A stretch of DNA of 64,000 nucleotides from Monocercomonoides exilis (taxonomy: Eukaryota > Preaxostyla > Oxymonadida > Polymastigidae), in NCBI GenBank assembly GCA_001643675.2, contig LSRY02000006.1:374501-438500 (forward strand). The letters are read 5' to 3'. Both the position numbers and the translations under genes were made by a program. Position 1 is the stretch's first letter, and each line of letters starts with the position of its first letter. The notes beneath the pieces were generated by a model. The model was given only the letters and a program-made list of their open reading frames with translations. It ran no database searches and was not told where the DNA came from. Below are positions 43,270-52,712 of this stretch, one piece after another.

Positions 43270-44766
43270 TCAACCGAATGTCTGAAAAGATGTTTTGAGA
43301 AGTGCTATTCGAGAAGGTTTGAAAGAAGCTGTGTCAACCGGAGGTAGCTGTCGCTGGACTCCGCTTGCATTTACGCCTTCCCTAAACCCAGAGGAATGAG
43401 AAGAACTGGAAGCTTCTTTCTGATCTGTTCGCGAACTGAGTCTATCTGTGGAAGAAAAAGAAGAAGAAGAGGAAGAAGAAGAAGAAGAATGCAGAGGAGA
43501 AGAAGGCAAGAAGGAGTTTCTTGGATTAGAAGTGGAAGAATGATGATCAGTTGTGTGGTGTGGCTGCGAGGGTGTTGAAAGAGGGGATCCTCTTTCGCTC
43601 TGTGGAAGAGAAGGCAGCTGCGGGGGTGTTCCGAACTCATCTTCCAGTGCATTTTCGGGTGATTCGGATTCAAATGCTGACCCTTCAGGTAACTGGGCTG
43701 GTGGCAGCGGCGGCGGTGGTGGTGGCTGGGCGCCATCTTCTGTGCTCTCATCATCTCCCTCCGCGTCTTCATCTTCGTCTTCATCTGAAGGAGGAATCGG
43801 AGGCGGTAACTCTGGTGGCTGTGGAGGAATAAGATTGTCATCGGAAGGCTGATCTGACGATGGAGATGGCCCAGATATTGTTTTATTGTCTTCTTTGAAA
43901 GTGTTGCGTTGCGCTAAAGGACTGGTAGGACATTGAGATATAACCGAATGAGAACTTGATTTTGGGGATTGTGGTGGGAATTTGTCTTCAGAATGAATAT
44001 TACTTGTGGAAGTGTGAGGCGATGTAATTGGAAAATTGTGTTTCTTTGGAGATTTTATTGGTGAAAGAATTGGTGCAGATGAAATACTAGAAGTCTTTTC
44101 CATAGAAGCACTCTGGATGGATAATTCGTGTTTTTTCATATACGTTTTGACTTCATGCGATGTCTTTGAAAAGGAGCAAGGCGACTTTGGCTGAGTTATC
44201 TTTTCATCTTTGTTTGAACTATTCTTGGAGCCATTCTGCAAAGCATGATCAACTATAGCAGCAGATGTTTGCGACTCATCTGCGTCACCTGGTGGAGCTA
44301 GTATTCTTGAAACAAACTTTAGCCAATCGAGAACAAGATCAGCGGATACAAAATCACGATCTTTTTGTTGCCTTAAATGTTGTGAGAAAGGATTATCCAA
44401 ACAAATCATTAACAAGTGATAAGTGAAAACAAAAAGTTTTTTTTCAAATTGCCAGAATTGAACAAACAATAGTCCAGAATGAATAACTTTATTTTGTGAA
44501 GTCCATTGGTCAAACAATGGAACAGAAGGAATCTTATCTTTTAGTGGATTGCCGTGAAATAATTTTCCCAATCCTCTTAAAGGTTCACTGATTCGTTTTC
44601 CAAGTTTTGGACGTAAAACATCGATAAGAATTTGAGTCATTCCGATCAGCTCCTACAGAGCAAATTTTTGTACATAATCGAAATAAACAAATTTTCAAAT
44701 TGTGAAATAAGCGTGTACCTGTATCATAGAAGCAGTTGCTTTCAGACTTTCCTCTGAAGGATTCAT
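43270..44766 (-). CDS. Unrecognised protein with a helical N-domain and proline/serine-rich tail, two exons
   Basis: Exon 1 44719-44766 and exon 2 43270-44652 join across a 66 bp phase-0 intron (GTACAC...TGTAG), giving 476 residues. The start is MNPSEESLKATASMIQ, continuing ELIGMTQILIDVLRPKLGKR. Residues about 1-150 look globular and alpha-helical (HSGLLFVQFWQFEKKLFVF, LVLDWLKFVSRIL). The rest is disordered: Ser/Pro/Lys segments, an acidic run EDEDEDAEGDDESTEDG, a proline stretch PPPPPPLPPAQLP, and a ten-serine run. Proline-rich tails of this sort often bind SH3, WW or profilin partners, but no binding domain can be named. Divergently transcribed from the SUN-domain gene. Confidence 0.7.
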
Positions 44767-45001
44767 TGAAATTGAAAATTTTATTATTATGCAACTAATG
44801 TGATCAGATTTTCCAAAAAATTGTCAAAGTGGGTAAAATAGACAAACAAATGAAAAATAATCAAGATTTTTTGAATGATTATTTAAATGCACAAAGAGGA
44901 ACTGGGGGCAAATCCGATAATCATGATATCCAATTGTTTGCAGTTTTAAATATAATTATCTCTGAGATTTTATTTAAAATGTGAATAAAAGTGAAAAATT
45001 G
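44767..45001. promoter_or_regulatory. Divergent intergenic region between the proline-rich and SUN genes
   Basis: About 235 bp between two ATG codons pointing outward, AT-rich apart from a short GC-richer patch near 44,895-44,925 (AGAGGAACTGGGGGC). It must contain both promoters. Confidence 0.4.
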
Positions 45002-46956
45002 ATGAAACATTCAAAGCAAAAGCTGAAAAAATTGCACAAGGATTCTCTTTCAGATCAATCTTCCTTTCCATTTTTCTCCATTAACGACCATTTATTATGG
45101 CCATTTGTTTCGTTTTATAAACACTTTCCACGCATGTCAACGATCTTCATTTCACTAACTGCTATTACTGCATTTCTTGGGATGAGCTTGCCAGGTTTTT
45201 TTAACAGTAATTCTTCGATAAACAGAATGCCACTGAAAATTTGGAAGTCGCATGAATTAGACAGTGAATGCAATACAAATACAGTTTTAGATATGCAAGA
45301 TGAATCACCTATCGAAACTTCTATCGAAACTCCTGTTGAAACTCCATCCAAGACTCCTTTTGCATCAAATGAAAGAGTTGAAGATTTAAGCTCATCGAAA
45401 GAAGAAATTGCAAAATCACAAAAAAACGAATCGCAATCAAGCCATTTACTTAAACATGAGGAAGAGAATTCAACTGCAAATGAGAAATTTGAAGATGGTT
45501 CGGCTGAACAAGAAATTCTCTCAAATCAAAAAATTTCTATTGGCATCCCAACTGAATTGGAAAAAGGAATTAATGACGTTTGAATGCTTTAATATTTAAT
45601 TAATGTTTGAAATATTTTTTTTATTTATATGCTTCAGAAACCTGAAGTTCAGAAAGTTATTGAAGTTCATGTTGACAATAGCATTTACTCTTCTGAAGCA
45701 TTTTCAATGCCAGATGTTGCATATGCGTCAGTTGGAGGATATGTCGAGGAGCATTCTAAATTATATGGTAAAAAAGAATCTGATGCGCGCAAAGTTTCGG
45801 ACTCTAATGACAGAAATGAAGAGGAAGTGTCCAATAGAGGAAAATTTTCAATGCTTTATGATTCAGCAATGGAACACACTTCAAAATTTATCAAATTTTT
45901 AAAAGGGGAAAACAAAAATGCTGAGCAAAGTCGTGCTGGAAATGAGGTGCCTCAAGGAAAAGGAATAAAAGATGAAATCCCGATATCTATCCTGAATGAT
46001 TCTCTTCATATTCCTGATATGTCCAGTTTGGTTGTTATTGGAGTATGTAAAATATCCTTCGAAAATAAGATAACTTGGATTGTTATTCTTAACGTCCATA
46101 GTTGAAGAAATAGAATATGAATTTTATATCTTTTTGAAAAAATGAATTTTTAAAATTTTTTAAATTATCTTTTTCTTTTTCTTGAAAGCGTAAGTTTAAA
46201 AAAAAATATCTTCTTTTTAATTTCTAATTGATTTATTTGTGTTTAATCTTTAATTCTCTTTCTGTCATTTGTTCATATTTATTGCAGCGCAATGACATTC
46301 AGCCTGGAGAGTGCCTTGCATTAACTGGCTTTCCAAGTTATGTTTCTGTTTTGCTTTCGAAACGAAGTCATGTCAGAGCAGTGTCTGTTGGCGGGATGCC
46401 TCGGAATCTGTCATTAAATCCAACAACTGCTCCTCGCCATGTAAAGGCAGAGTGTCTTTGCAGAGAATATCGAGAGGCTTGTAAATTAAAAATGGAGTTG
46501 TTTCGTTTCAATAATTATTATCTCCTCTTTTCTCGATCTGCATCTCTTTCTGCACCTTATTTAATATTCTTCTCATTTATTTCGATAATATTAATAATAA
46601 CAACAAAATTTTCCATCAATATTTTTTCATCGCATATGCAGGAACAATCAGATCCATCGCCTATTCCTGTTGGCCGATGCGCTCCTCGAGTAGATAATTC
46701 TGATTTGTTGAACAGCACAGCCCAATTGAAGCTTTCTCGGGTGTATCCAAAAATAGTAGAATACAGCGAGCAAATCGCTTCTGGAGAATTTGATATGCCA
46801 CAGAGGTATTATGCGACATTCTATTCGGCAGAGGAGAAAGGAACAAAGATGAAATGCGACGCGGTTCGATTTTCGATTGAAAGTAATTATGGTAATAATG
46901 AATACACTTGCCTGTATCGTGTAAAGGTGCATCCTCCGGCCATATCTGAGGCATAA
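45002..46956 (+). CDS. SUN: SUN-domain nuclear envelope protein, four exons
   Basis: Exons 45002-45577, 45638-46042, 46288-46480 and 46652-46956 give 492 residues. The start is the ATG before KHSKQKLKKLHK; upstream only a GTG extends the frame. One hydrophobic segment lies at about 45-67 (MSTIFISLTAITAFLGMSL), followed by an acidic, probably coiled linker. The C-terminal about 165 residues are a SUN domain: QPGECLALTGFPSYVSVLLS, NPTTAPRHVKAECL, and SNYGNNEYTCLYRVKVHPP, which matches the family's final NxGxxEYTCLYRxRVH motif. SUN proteins sit in the inner nuclear membrane and pair with KASH proteins to form the LINC bridge from nucleus to cytoskeleton. The last intron (171 bp) is in frame without a stop; GTAAAT at 46481 with the acceptor TCAG at 46651 is the only pairing I found that keeps the domain intact. 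Confidence 0.88.
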
Positions 46957-47342
46957 GAAGGAAAAGGAAGGAAATTGTTTCTCTTGTAAAAAATGAGTAC
47001 GAATTAGCAAAACATATGTTGCATTTCATTTTCATAAATTCCTCTGAATAAAGTTTAAATCATTTTTTTTTTTTTTTTTGGTTAATTTGCAATGTGTATT
47101 TTTGTTCACTCTTTAAATTTTTAAATGAGAAAGATAACTCGTTTCAATTCTTGATTTGGTTATTTGTCTTATACTGTCATATTTGTTCTTTTATTTTGGA
47201 AATGATCCTTCGTTCTGATTACTCAATAGCATTATGTAATCCTCAAAGAAATCACAATAAATTGCAAGTGTTGTTGTCGATTAACTGGAAAGATTATTCA
47301 TAAGCATTGTCAAATATATAATTCTTTTGAAAATTAATTTGT
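46957..47342. other. Convergent intergenic region
   Basis: About 390 bp between the SUN gene and the minus-strand Gln/Ser-rich gene. AATAAA at 47047-47052 is a possible polyadenylation signal for SUN, followed by a T run at about 47,064-47,080. No gene is seen. Confidence 0.55.
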
Positions 47343-48211
47343 TTAAAAAAAACGATCCATTGAACTTTTCATTTGAGGTGATGTTTGAAATGAACTTTTT
47401 TGTGAATCTGCATTTTGAGGCATAGATGGTGAAAGTTGCTTAGTTTGCAACAAATGATCTTGATTATGTGCAGAAGCTGTTGTTTGCTTTGATTTTGTAT
47501 CTTTGTATTTGTCTGCTGCGGTGGTGGAGAACGTTGGCATTTTAAAGTTAGATTCAGGATAATCTTTTTTGGTGGATCTAAAAAAATTTTTTTGAAATAT
47601 AAAGTTTCAAATTGCAAAAAGAAATCATTATAGAACTTAAAAATGAAAAAATAAAAAAGCATTTTTGCATACTGAGATGAGAAAGATAACGACTGTGCTT
47701 GACTTCGATCTTCCGTCTGTTGATCACCATGATAAGGAGATCGTTGATGGACAACTTCAGTCTCTTTTCGTTGTTTTTCTAAAGCTGGAACTTTTTGTAG
47801 AGATTGAACAATATCATCATTCCGCTTTTGATCAATCTGATTTCTCGTTGAACGTTTTGTCAGTCCATCAGGAACAATGTTTGTGAGCTTAAGTTGGGGA
47901 ATGGTCCTCTCATTTTGAAGCTTTTCAACGAAAAAAGATGTTGTAGATGAAGCTAAAACATTTTAAGAAAAACAACGCAAAGTTATAAACATTAGTGTGA
48001 ATATCAAAAAAGAAAAAAACAAGAAAAAAGTCACACATAAAGCGATGTGAAACAAAGCAAAAGAAATGCAAAGTGAAAAACAAAACATTAAAAAATCTTG
48101 TGAATATGATAGCAAATTAAAGATATTTTCAAACGATAAGGTTTTGTAAACGAACAGTGGAAAAGCCTCAATGCTTAATTTAATATTGCAATCTTTATCA
48201 AAAAGCATCAT
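47343..48211 (-). CDS. Unrecognised Gln/Ser/Lys-rich protein, probably three exons
   Basis: Exons 47673-47952 and 47343-47577 are clear from composition and join across a 95 bp intron (GTATGC...TTTTTTAG, phase 2). They encode a polar sequence such as FFVEKLQNERTIPQLKL, VHQRSPYHGDQQTEDRSQ and, at the end, SSFQTSPQMKSSMDRFF. A first exon at about 48082-48211 is proposed: ATG ATG then CTT, LFDKDCNIKLSIEAF, with donor GTTTTT and a 129 bp phase-1 intron. Together these give 214 residues. The first exon is the weakest part; a different upstream start exon is possible because a TTTCTAG acceptor-like site precedes it. The protein looks largely disordered, with no domain recognised. Confidence 0.55.
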
Positions 48212-48329
48212 CTCAGCACCTAGAAACAATAAAATTCGTCCAATTATATCATTTCGTTTTCGCTAATTTTCAACTTTAAAGTTACAAATAAATATCTATG
48301 ATCTAATCTCCCACAAATTTTTTCAGATC
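48212..48329. promoter_or_regulatory. 118 bp divergent intergenic region
   Basis: Very short AT-rich spacer between the proposed start of the Gln/Ser-rich gene and the CHMP6-like start. If the first exon of the minus-strand gene is right, both promoters must fit here. Confidence 0.4.
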
Positions 48330-49198
48330 ATGGGATGTGGAAAGTCAAAAATCAAACCAGATTCATATAAAAAGCAGCAACCTGTTATAAACGAAAAAGA
48401 TAGTCAATTAATTGATATGAAATTATGCAGAGATTCACTTGCAGAAAGAAGAAATCAAGTATATTTTTTCATTCTTAAAAATCGGGAAATTGTCATAAAT
48501 ATCTCAAGTTATATAAATTTATAGATGCAGAGCGGAAAAAAGCTATTGATTTTCATAAATTAGGAAGAAAGGATCAGGCTATTTCTTGTATGAAGCGAAA
48601 AATGTCCATGGAGCAAATGGTGAAAGTTACTTCTGGTTATTATGATAACGTTTCAAAATTGATTGGAGAATTAGAGTCTTCAAATGTAGCCCTTGAAGTT
48701 GTTAATGTAATGGAAGGGGCAAACGAAATATTGGATGTTGTATTAAGTGATCTTGATATTGATAAGATTGAAGCATTGAAAGAACGTATAGAAGATAAAA
48801 TGGAGCAAGTTGACGTTTGCACAAAGTTTAAATTAAATATATATCTTACAATGTTGTTTTTGTGTAGGGTCTATCTGAAGCAATTGGCACTTTAAGTGGT
48901 GTTCCTTCCGATGAGGAAGCAGAAGCGGAACTTTCTAAATTAGATGTATGCTCATTAAATATTAGGAATTTAACTTTTGTAAAATTATTTTTCTTTTATC
49001 AATATGTTTCATGAATATGAATTGCATTGGATTTTAAAAAATTCATTTTTGTGACTTATTTATCAAAAGGAAATAAATCTATCCGATTTTCATATTCCAA
49101 AGGAACCAATAAAAGTTCCGAAAGAATCCAACACTTCATCGCAAAACGTTATAGAAACCGAGCCGCCTCAACAAGAAATGGAACTTGCATTAGCTTGA
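48330..49198 (+). CDS. CHMP6: CHMP6/Vps20-like ESCRT-III subunit, four exons
   Basis: Exons 48330-48458, about 48533-48814, 48868-48945 and 49070-49198 give about 205 residues, close to the usual 200 or so. The N-terminus MGCGKSK fits the N-myristoylation pattern (Gly2, Ser6) typical of Vps20/CHMP6. KDSQLIDMKLCRDSL, LGRKDQAISCMKRKM, VMEGANEILDVVLSDLDIDK and DEEAEAELSKLD follow the Snf7-family pattern of helices 1 to 5. The final LSDFHIPKEPIKVP resembles a MIM2 motif that binds Vps4. The protein links ESCRT-II to ESCRT-III polymer assembly at endosomal and other membranes. The first intron's acceptor is uncertain: TATAG at 48524 is out of phase with the donor, so GAG at 48532 (CGG first codon) is used here. 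AATAAA at 49208-49213 is a possible poly(A) signal. Confidence 0.85.
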
Positions 49199-49892
49199 TA
49201 GTACAGTAATAAATTGTTCTATAATTAATTGTTAAGGATTTTGAAATTAGCGAAGAGTAATAATGAAGAATAATTGGTAGAACTTGATGTATTCATTCCT
49301 ATCATTTCTAAAAGTTTGACAAATGTTGTGAGTTTGTTCGCATCATTATATGTATTTTATGGTTATATTGTTTTAAACCTTTTTTTCAAAATGATATCAT
49401 TAAGCTAATAGAGAATACAGACACGTAAAAAAAAATTTTTGAGAGCATCCATTGAGAACATTGTCGAAAAAGTGATGAATGCAGAATTTGAAAATTTTTT
49501 GTTATTAAATAAAAAAAAAACCCAATGGGGAATTTTTTTGTGATAGAAAATAATTCTTCATTTGCACAAAAAAAACTTTTTTACATTTAGTTGAGATGAA
49601 AAACCCAATAATAAATAAAATGTTATTTTAACAAAATATAATATTATATACGTTTCAAATTTCAAATTAAAAAGGGAAATTTTTATTAAATTAATTTCCA
49701 TAATCATATTTTTGAAAAAATAGTTTTATAGAATTTGAAAAGACCTATTTTTTGTTGGTTTTAATCATATGGATTTGCTTTCGCTGAAGCCTAAAAGTTG
49801 AACAAAAAATTCAATTAGTGCAGATCAAATTCAAAAAGATTGAGTCATTTAAAAATTGATTCTCTTCTGGGGTTTCGATCTTTGTTTGTGAA

Positions 49893-49894
<2 letters not shown>

Positions 49895-49940
<46 letters not shown>
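49895..49940. repeat. Poly(T) tract of 46 bases
   Basis: An uninterrupted T run followed by CAGATG. Simple homopolymer. Confidence 0.9.
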
Positions 49941-50692
49941 CAGATGAAAATTGGAGAAATGAAATTTAATAAATTTTCGAATTATTCAATTTTCATCACT
50001 TGAAATTGTTCAAATAATGAAAACACTAAATCATTGGCTAAATCTCATTCTTTTGATTCAACTTCACTGAATTGAAGTATCACAATGGAATGATAGCAAT
50101 AGATAAAAAAACAAAAATCAAAAACAATAAATCAATTGCGAGAATATTTTTCATGAATGCGAATGAAAATATTAACGGAATGTGAGTAGACTTTATATTC
50201 ATGGTTAAAAATTATTGCATAATATTCGCTGCATATTGTTAAAAGCATTTAAAAGATGGCTGATTATTTTTGAAATCATAATTTTTCTTTCGAAATTTTC
50301 ATATCGAAAAATATCATTGAACAATAGCAAATGAACACTGAAAAATGAAATGGCATATTGAAGACATTTTCATTTTCATTTTTGCAAAGACATTGGCTTC
50401 AGAAACAATTGGGATGTATTTTGCATTTGAATTCTAAATAACTTTCCAAAGGCAAACAACCTTTGAAAAAACAGCACTCAGAAAAAGGTTATGATATCAA
50501 TAATAATAACCCAGATCAAAAACAATTCTTATGAATCTGGGCCTATTATCACTGATAGATTAAAAACAGTCAGAGAATATATGGAAAATAAAAGAATAAA
50601 CATAATAATTTTATTATTATTTAATTTTTCTATTTGTTCACCGGAGACAAAGCAAACTTAGAAATTTCTTGATCAAAGTTGGTTTATAACCT

Positions 50693-50900
50693 AACTAATC
50701 CTTTTTGAATTCACACTTTTGTTCGAGTTTTGATCAAAATTTTATTCTCAAAGGGATTTTGAAAAAAATATGTTTCCTTTGAAACGTCATCATGAACTAT
50801 ATGCACTTTCTGTTTATGCGCAATTTTTCAAAATACCATTGAGATAGAAATTTTGATCAAAACTTTCACAAAAGTCTGATTTCAAAAAGGATCAGCCGCC
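50693..50900. repeat. Fold-back element, family A, copy 2
   Basis: The left arm has AATCCTTTTTGAATTCACAC then TTCGAGTTTTGATCAAAA; the right arm has AATTTTGATCAAAACTTTCA then GATTTCAAAAAGGATCAGCC. The arms and the loop (CATCATGAACTATATGCACT) resemble copy 1 at 17.3 kb, 33 kb away, so this is a dispersed repeat and not a chance palindrome. A weak further relative of the left arm (GGCTGATTATTTTTGAAATC) is at about 50,256. Confidence 0.7.
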
Positions 50901-51099
50901 TTTCATAAATTGATCAAAAAAATTTTTTTTGATTTTGTTTCAAAATGGTTGAGTCATTTGAAATACGTCAAATGAAATGCAAAATTATCACTTCTGTTCG
51001 AAATAACGAAATAGTTCTCGAATAGGTGTGTTTTATTTTATTTCATTTTATATAACTTTATATAATTTTCTTTTTATTTCGATTTTTTTATTTTTTAAT

Positions 51100-51137
51100 G
51101 TTTGTTTGTTTGTTTGTTTGTTTGTTTGTTTGTTTGT
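51100..51137. repeat. (TTTG)n microsatellite
   Basis: About nine perfect tetranucleotide units, followed by a GTGTGT-like stretch to about 51,160. Confidence 0.9.
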
Positions 51138-51704
51138 GTATGTTTGAATGTGTGTGCGTGTGTGATTCTTTTTAAAATTCATTATAATTCAATGTGAAAT
51201 TATGAAATACATGCACACAGTATTTTTTCACCAGAATTTGTCCAGATTGAGTATATGATTCTTTGAATAAAAAAACTGTTAAAAATCAATATAACTTTTT
51301 TGTGTTGAATAATTTTTTCGATAAAAATTATTCCTTTTGCATACGAAAAATGATCAGTTTTTGCAATCATAACTTTGCAAGTGGTGTCAATGTTTTTTTA
51401 AAATTTATATTATTGATGTTATTCTTTTTGAAAAATGGCAAATGAATTTTTTTATAAAAAAATTTTAAAAATTAACATTTTTTTCAAATTTCTGTTTACA
51501 CTCACGATACTTGACTTTAATGAAAGAAAAAACAAAACAATGCTGTTGTTAACATTCAAGTTAAGTTTCATGAGTGCGAATAGGAATTTTTTATAAAAAA
51601 TATAAGAATAATATTTTGATCGAAAATTTTGCGTTTGCAACTTTTCAGTGAGAATCACCCATATTAAATTCGTAATTTTGATTAATTATCGTTCTTCATA
51701 TGGT

Positions 51705-51806
51705 GAATAATTTTTTCTTTTATGAAAAAAACAACGATTTGCTCCAAACATTTTCTGGGAAAATAGCATTATAAATCTTTCATTCCCATGACAAAAAAAA
51801 AAAAAA

Positions 51807-51846
<40 letters not shown>

Positions 51847-52200
51847 AGAAAAATTCATAAGTTGAAAAAAAAATATTTGTTTGAGTTGAATGGTACAAAA
51901 TTCATAAAGCTAAATATTTCGTCCCATACTCTGAAAAGATCCAATTTGACACATAAATTTTTGTATTAATTATTTATTCTTCAAGAAAACTTATGAATAA
52001 TATATGAGAAGAAATGGGACAAAATTTTTTGCTTTTAGAATTTTGTTCCATTCTTATCAAACAAATATTTTCCTCAGTTTTGGAAATTTTCTGTATATTT
52101 TTGACATAGGAATGCAAGATTTCTCATGATTAGGTTGTGGAAAAAGTTTGGAACAAATCGTTGTTTTTTTCATAAAAGAAAAATATTTGCCCAAAATGAA
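51705..52200. repeat. Large imperfect inverted repeat, family C
   Basis: The left arm (about 51,705-51,935) reads CTTTTATGAAAAAAACAACG, then CATTCCCATG, poly(A), TACAAAATTCATAAAGC and TTTCGTCCCAT. The right arm (about 52,012-52,200) is the reverse complement of the same order: ATGGGACAAAATTT, GAATTTTGTTCCATTC, ATAGGAATGC, CGTTGTTTTTTTCATAAAAG. The loop is about 75 bp. A partial third copy lies at 52.5 kb. Poly(A) length accounts for the arm-length difference. Confidence 0.65.
51793..51845. repeat. Interrupted poly(A) tract of about 53 bases
   Basis: Two adenine runs separated by GT, within the left arm of the family C inverted repeat. Confidence 0.9.
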
Positions 52201-52518
52201 TATAAATTGAATAAATATTTCAAAAGTTGGTATAAACATTAAAACTTCTATTCAGATTCAAATATGAGATGGAAACGCTTCTAAAAAAGAATATGAATTG
52301 AAAAGCAACAAAACGATAAACACAATTGGAAGAAGTTTATAAAAGATTTGAGAATAGGTTATTTAAAACTGTTTTCAAATTTCAGTGATCTTTCATTTGT
52401 AATTTGGATCTTTATAAATAAAAAATTAGATTGAAAATAAGGAATAAAATTTTTGTATTTTAGAAATAAATAATGATTTGTTTCAAACTTATTCTCCATC
52501 GTATCATAATAAGTCTAA

Positions 52519-52622
52519 CATTCCCATGCTAACAATGAAGAAAATGAAAAAAAAATATTGAGAAAAATAAAAGAAATAATTGTGAGGAGCAAAATTCAAA
52601 AATCTAATAACTTCGTCCCATG
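52519..52622. repeat. Partial third copy of repeat family C
   Basis: CATTCCCATG at the left and GCAAAATTCAAAAATC then ACTTCGTCCCATG at the right match the left arm of the 51.7 kb inverted repeat in the same orientation. It ends about 90 bp before the start codon of the second giant receptor gene. Confidence 0.5.
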
Positions 52623-52712
52623 TCACAAGAAATTGATTAAAAAGACCCATTAGAGCAAATATTGGCCAAACCAAAGAATAATTTGGTGATTCTTGTGCTA
52701 AAAAAGATCTAA

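Larger units (their letters stand above)
49199..52712. other. AT-rich intergenic region with repeats
   Basis: About 3.5 kb between the CHMP6-like gene and the second giant receptor. It holds poly(T), poly(A), a TTTG microsatellite and two inverted-repeat families, listed separately. No open frame has coding character or family similarity. Confidence 0.65.

Noticed and set aside
42711-43273. Frames composed of Arg-Glu or Ser-Leu repeats
   Set aside because: These are translations of GA microsatellites on either strand.
18001-52200. CRISPR-like or bacterial mobile elements
   Set aside because: The repeats are inverted or homopolymeric without regular spacers, and all genes are eukaryotic with introns.
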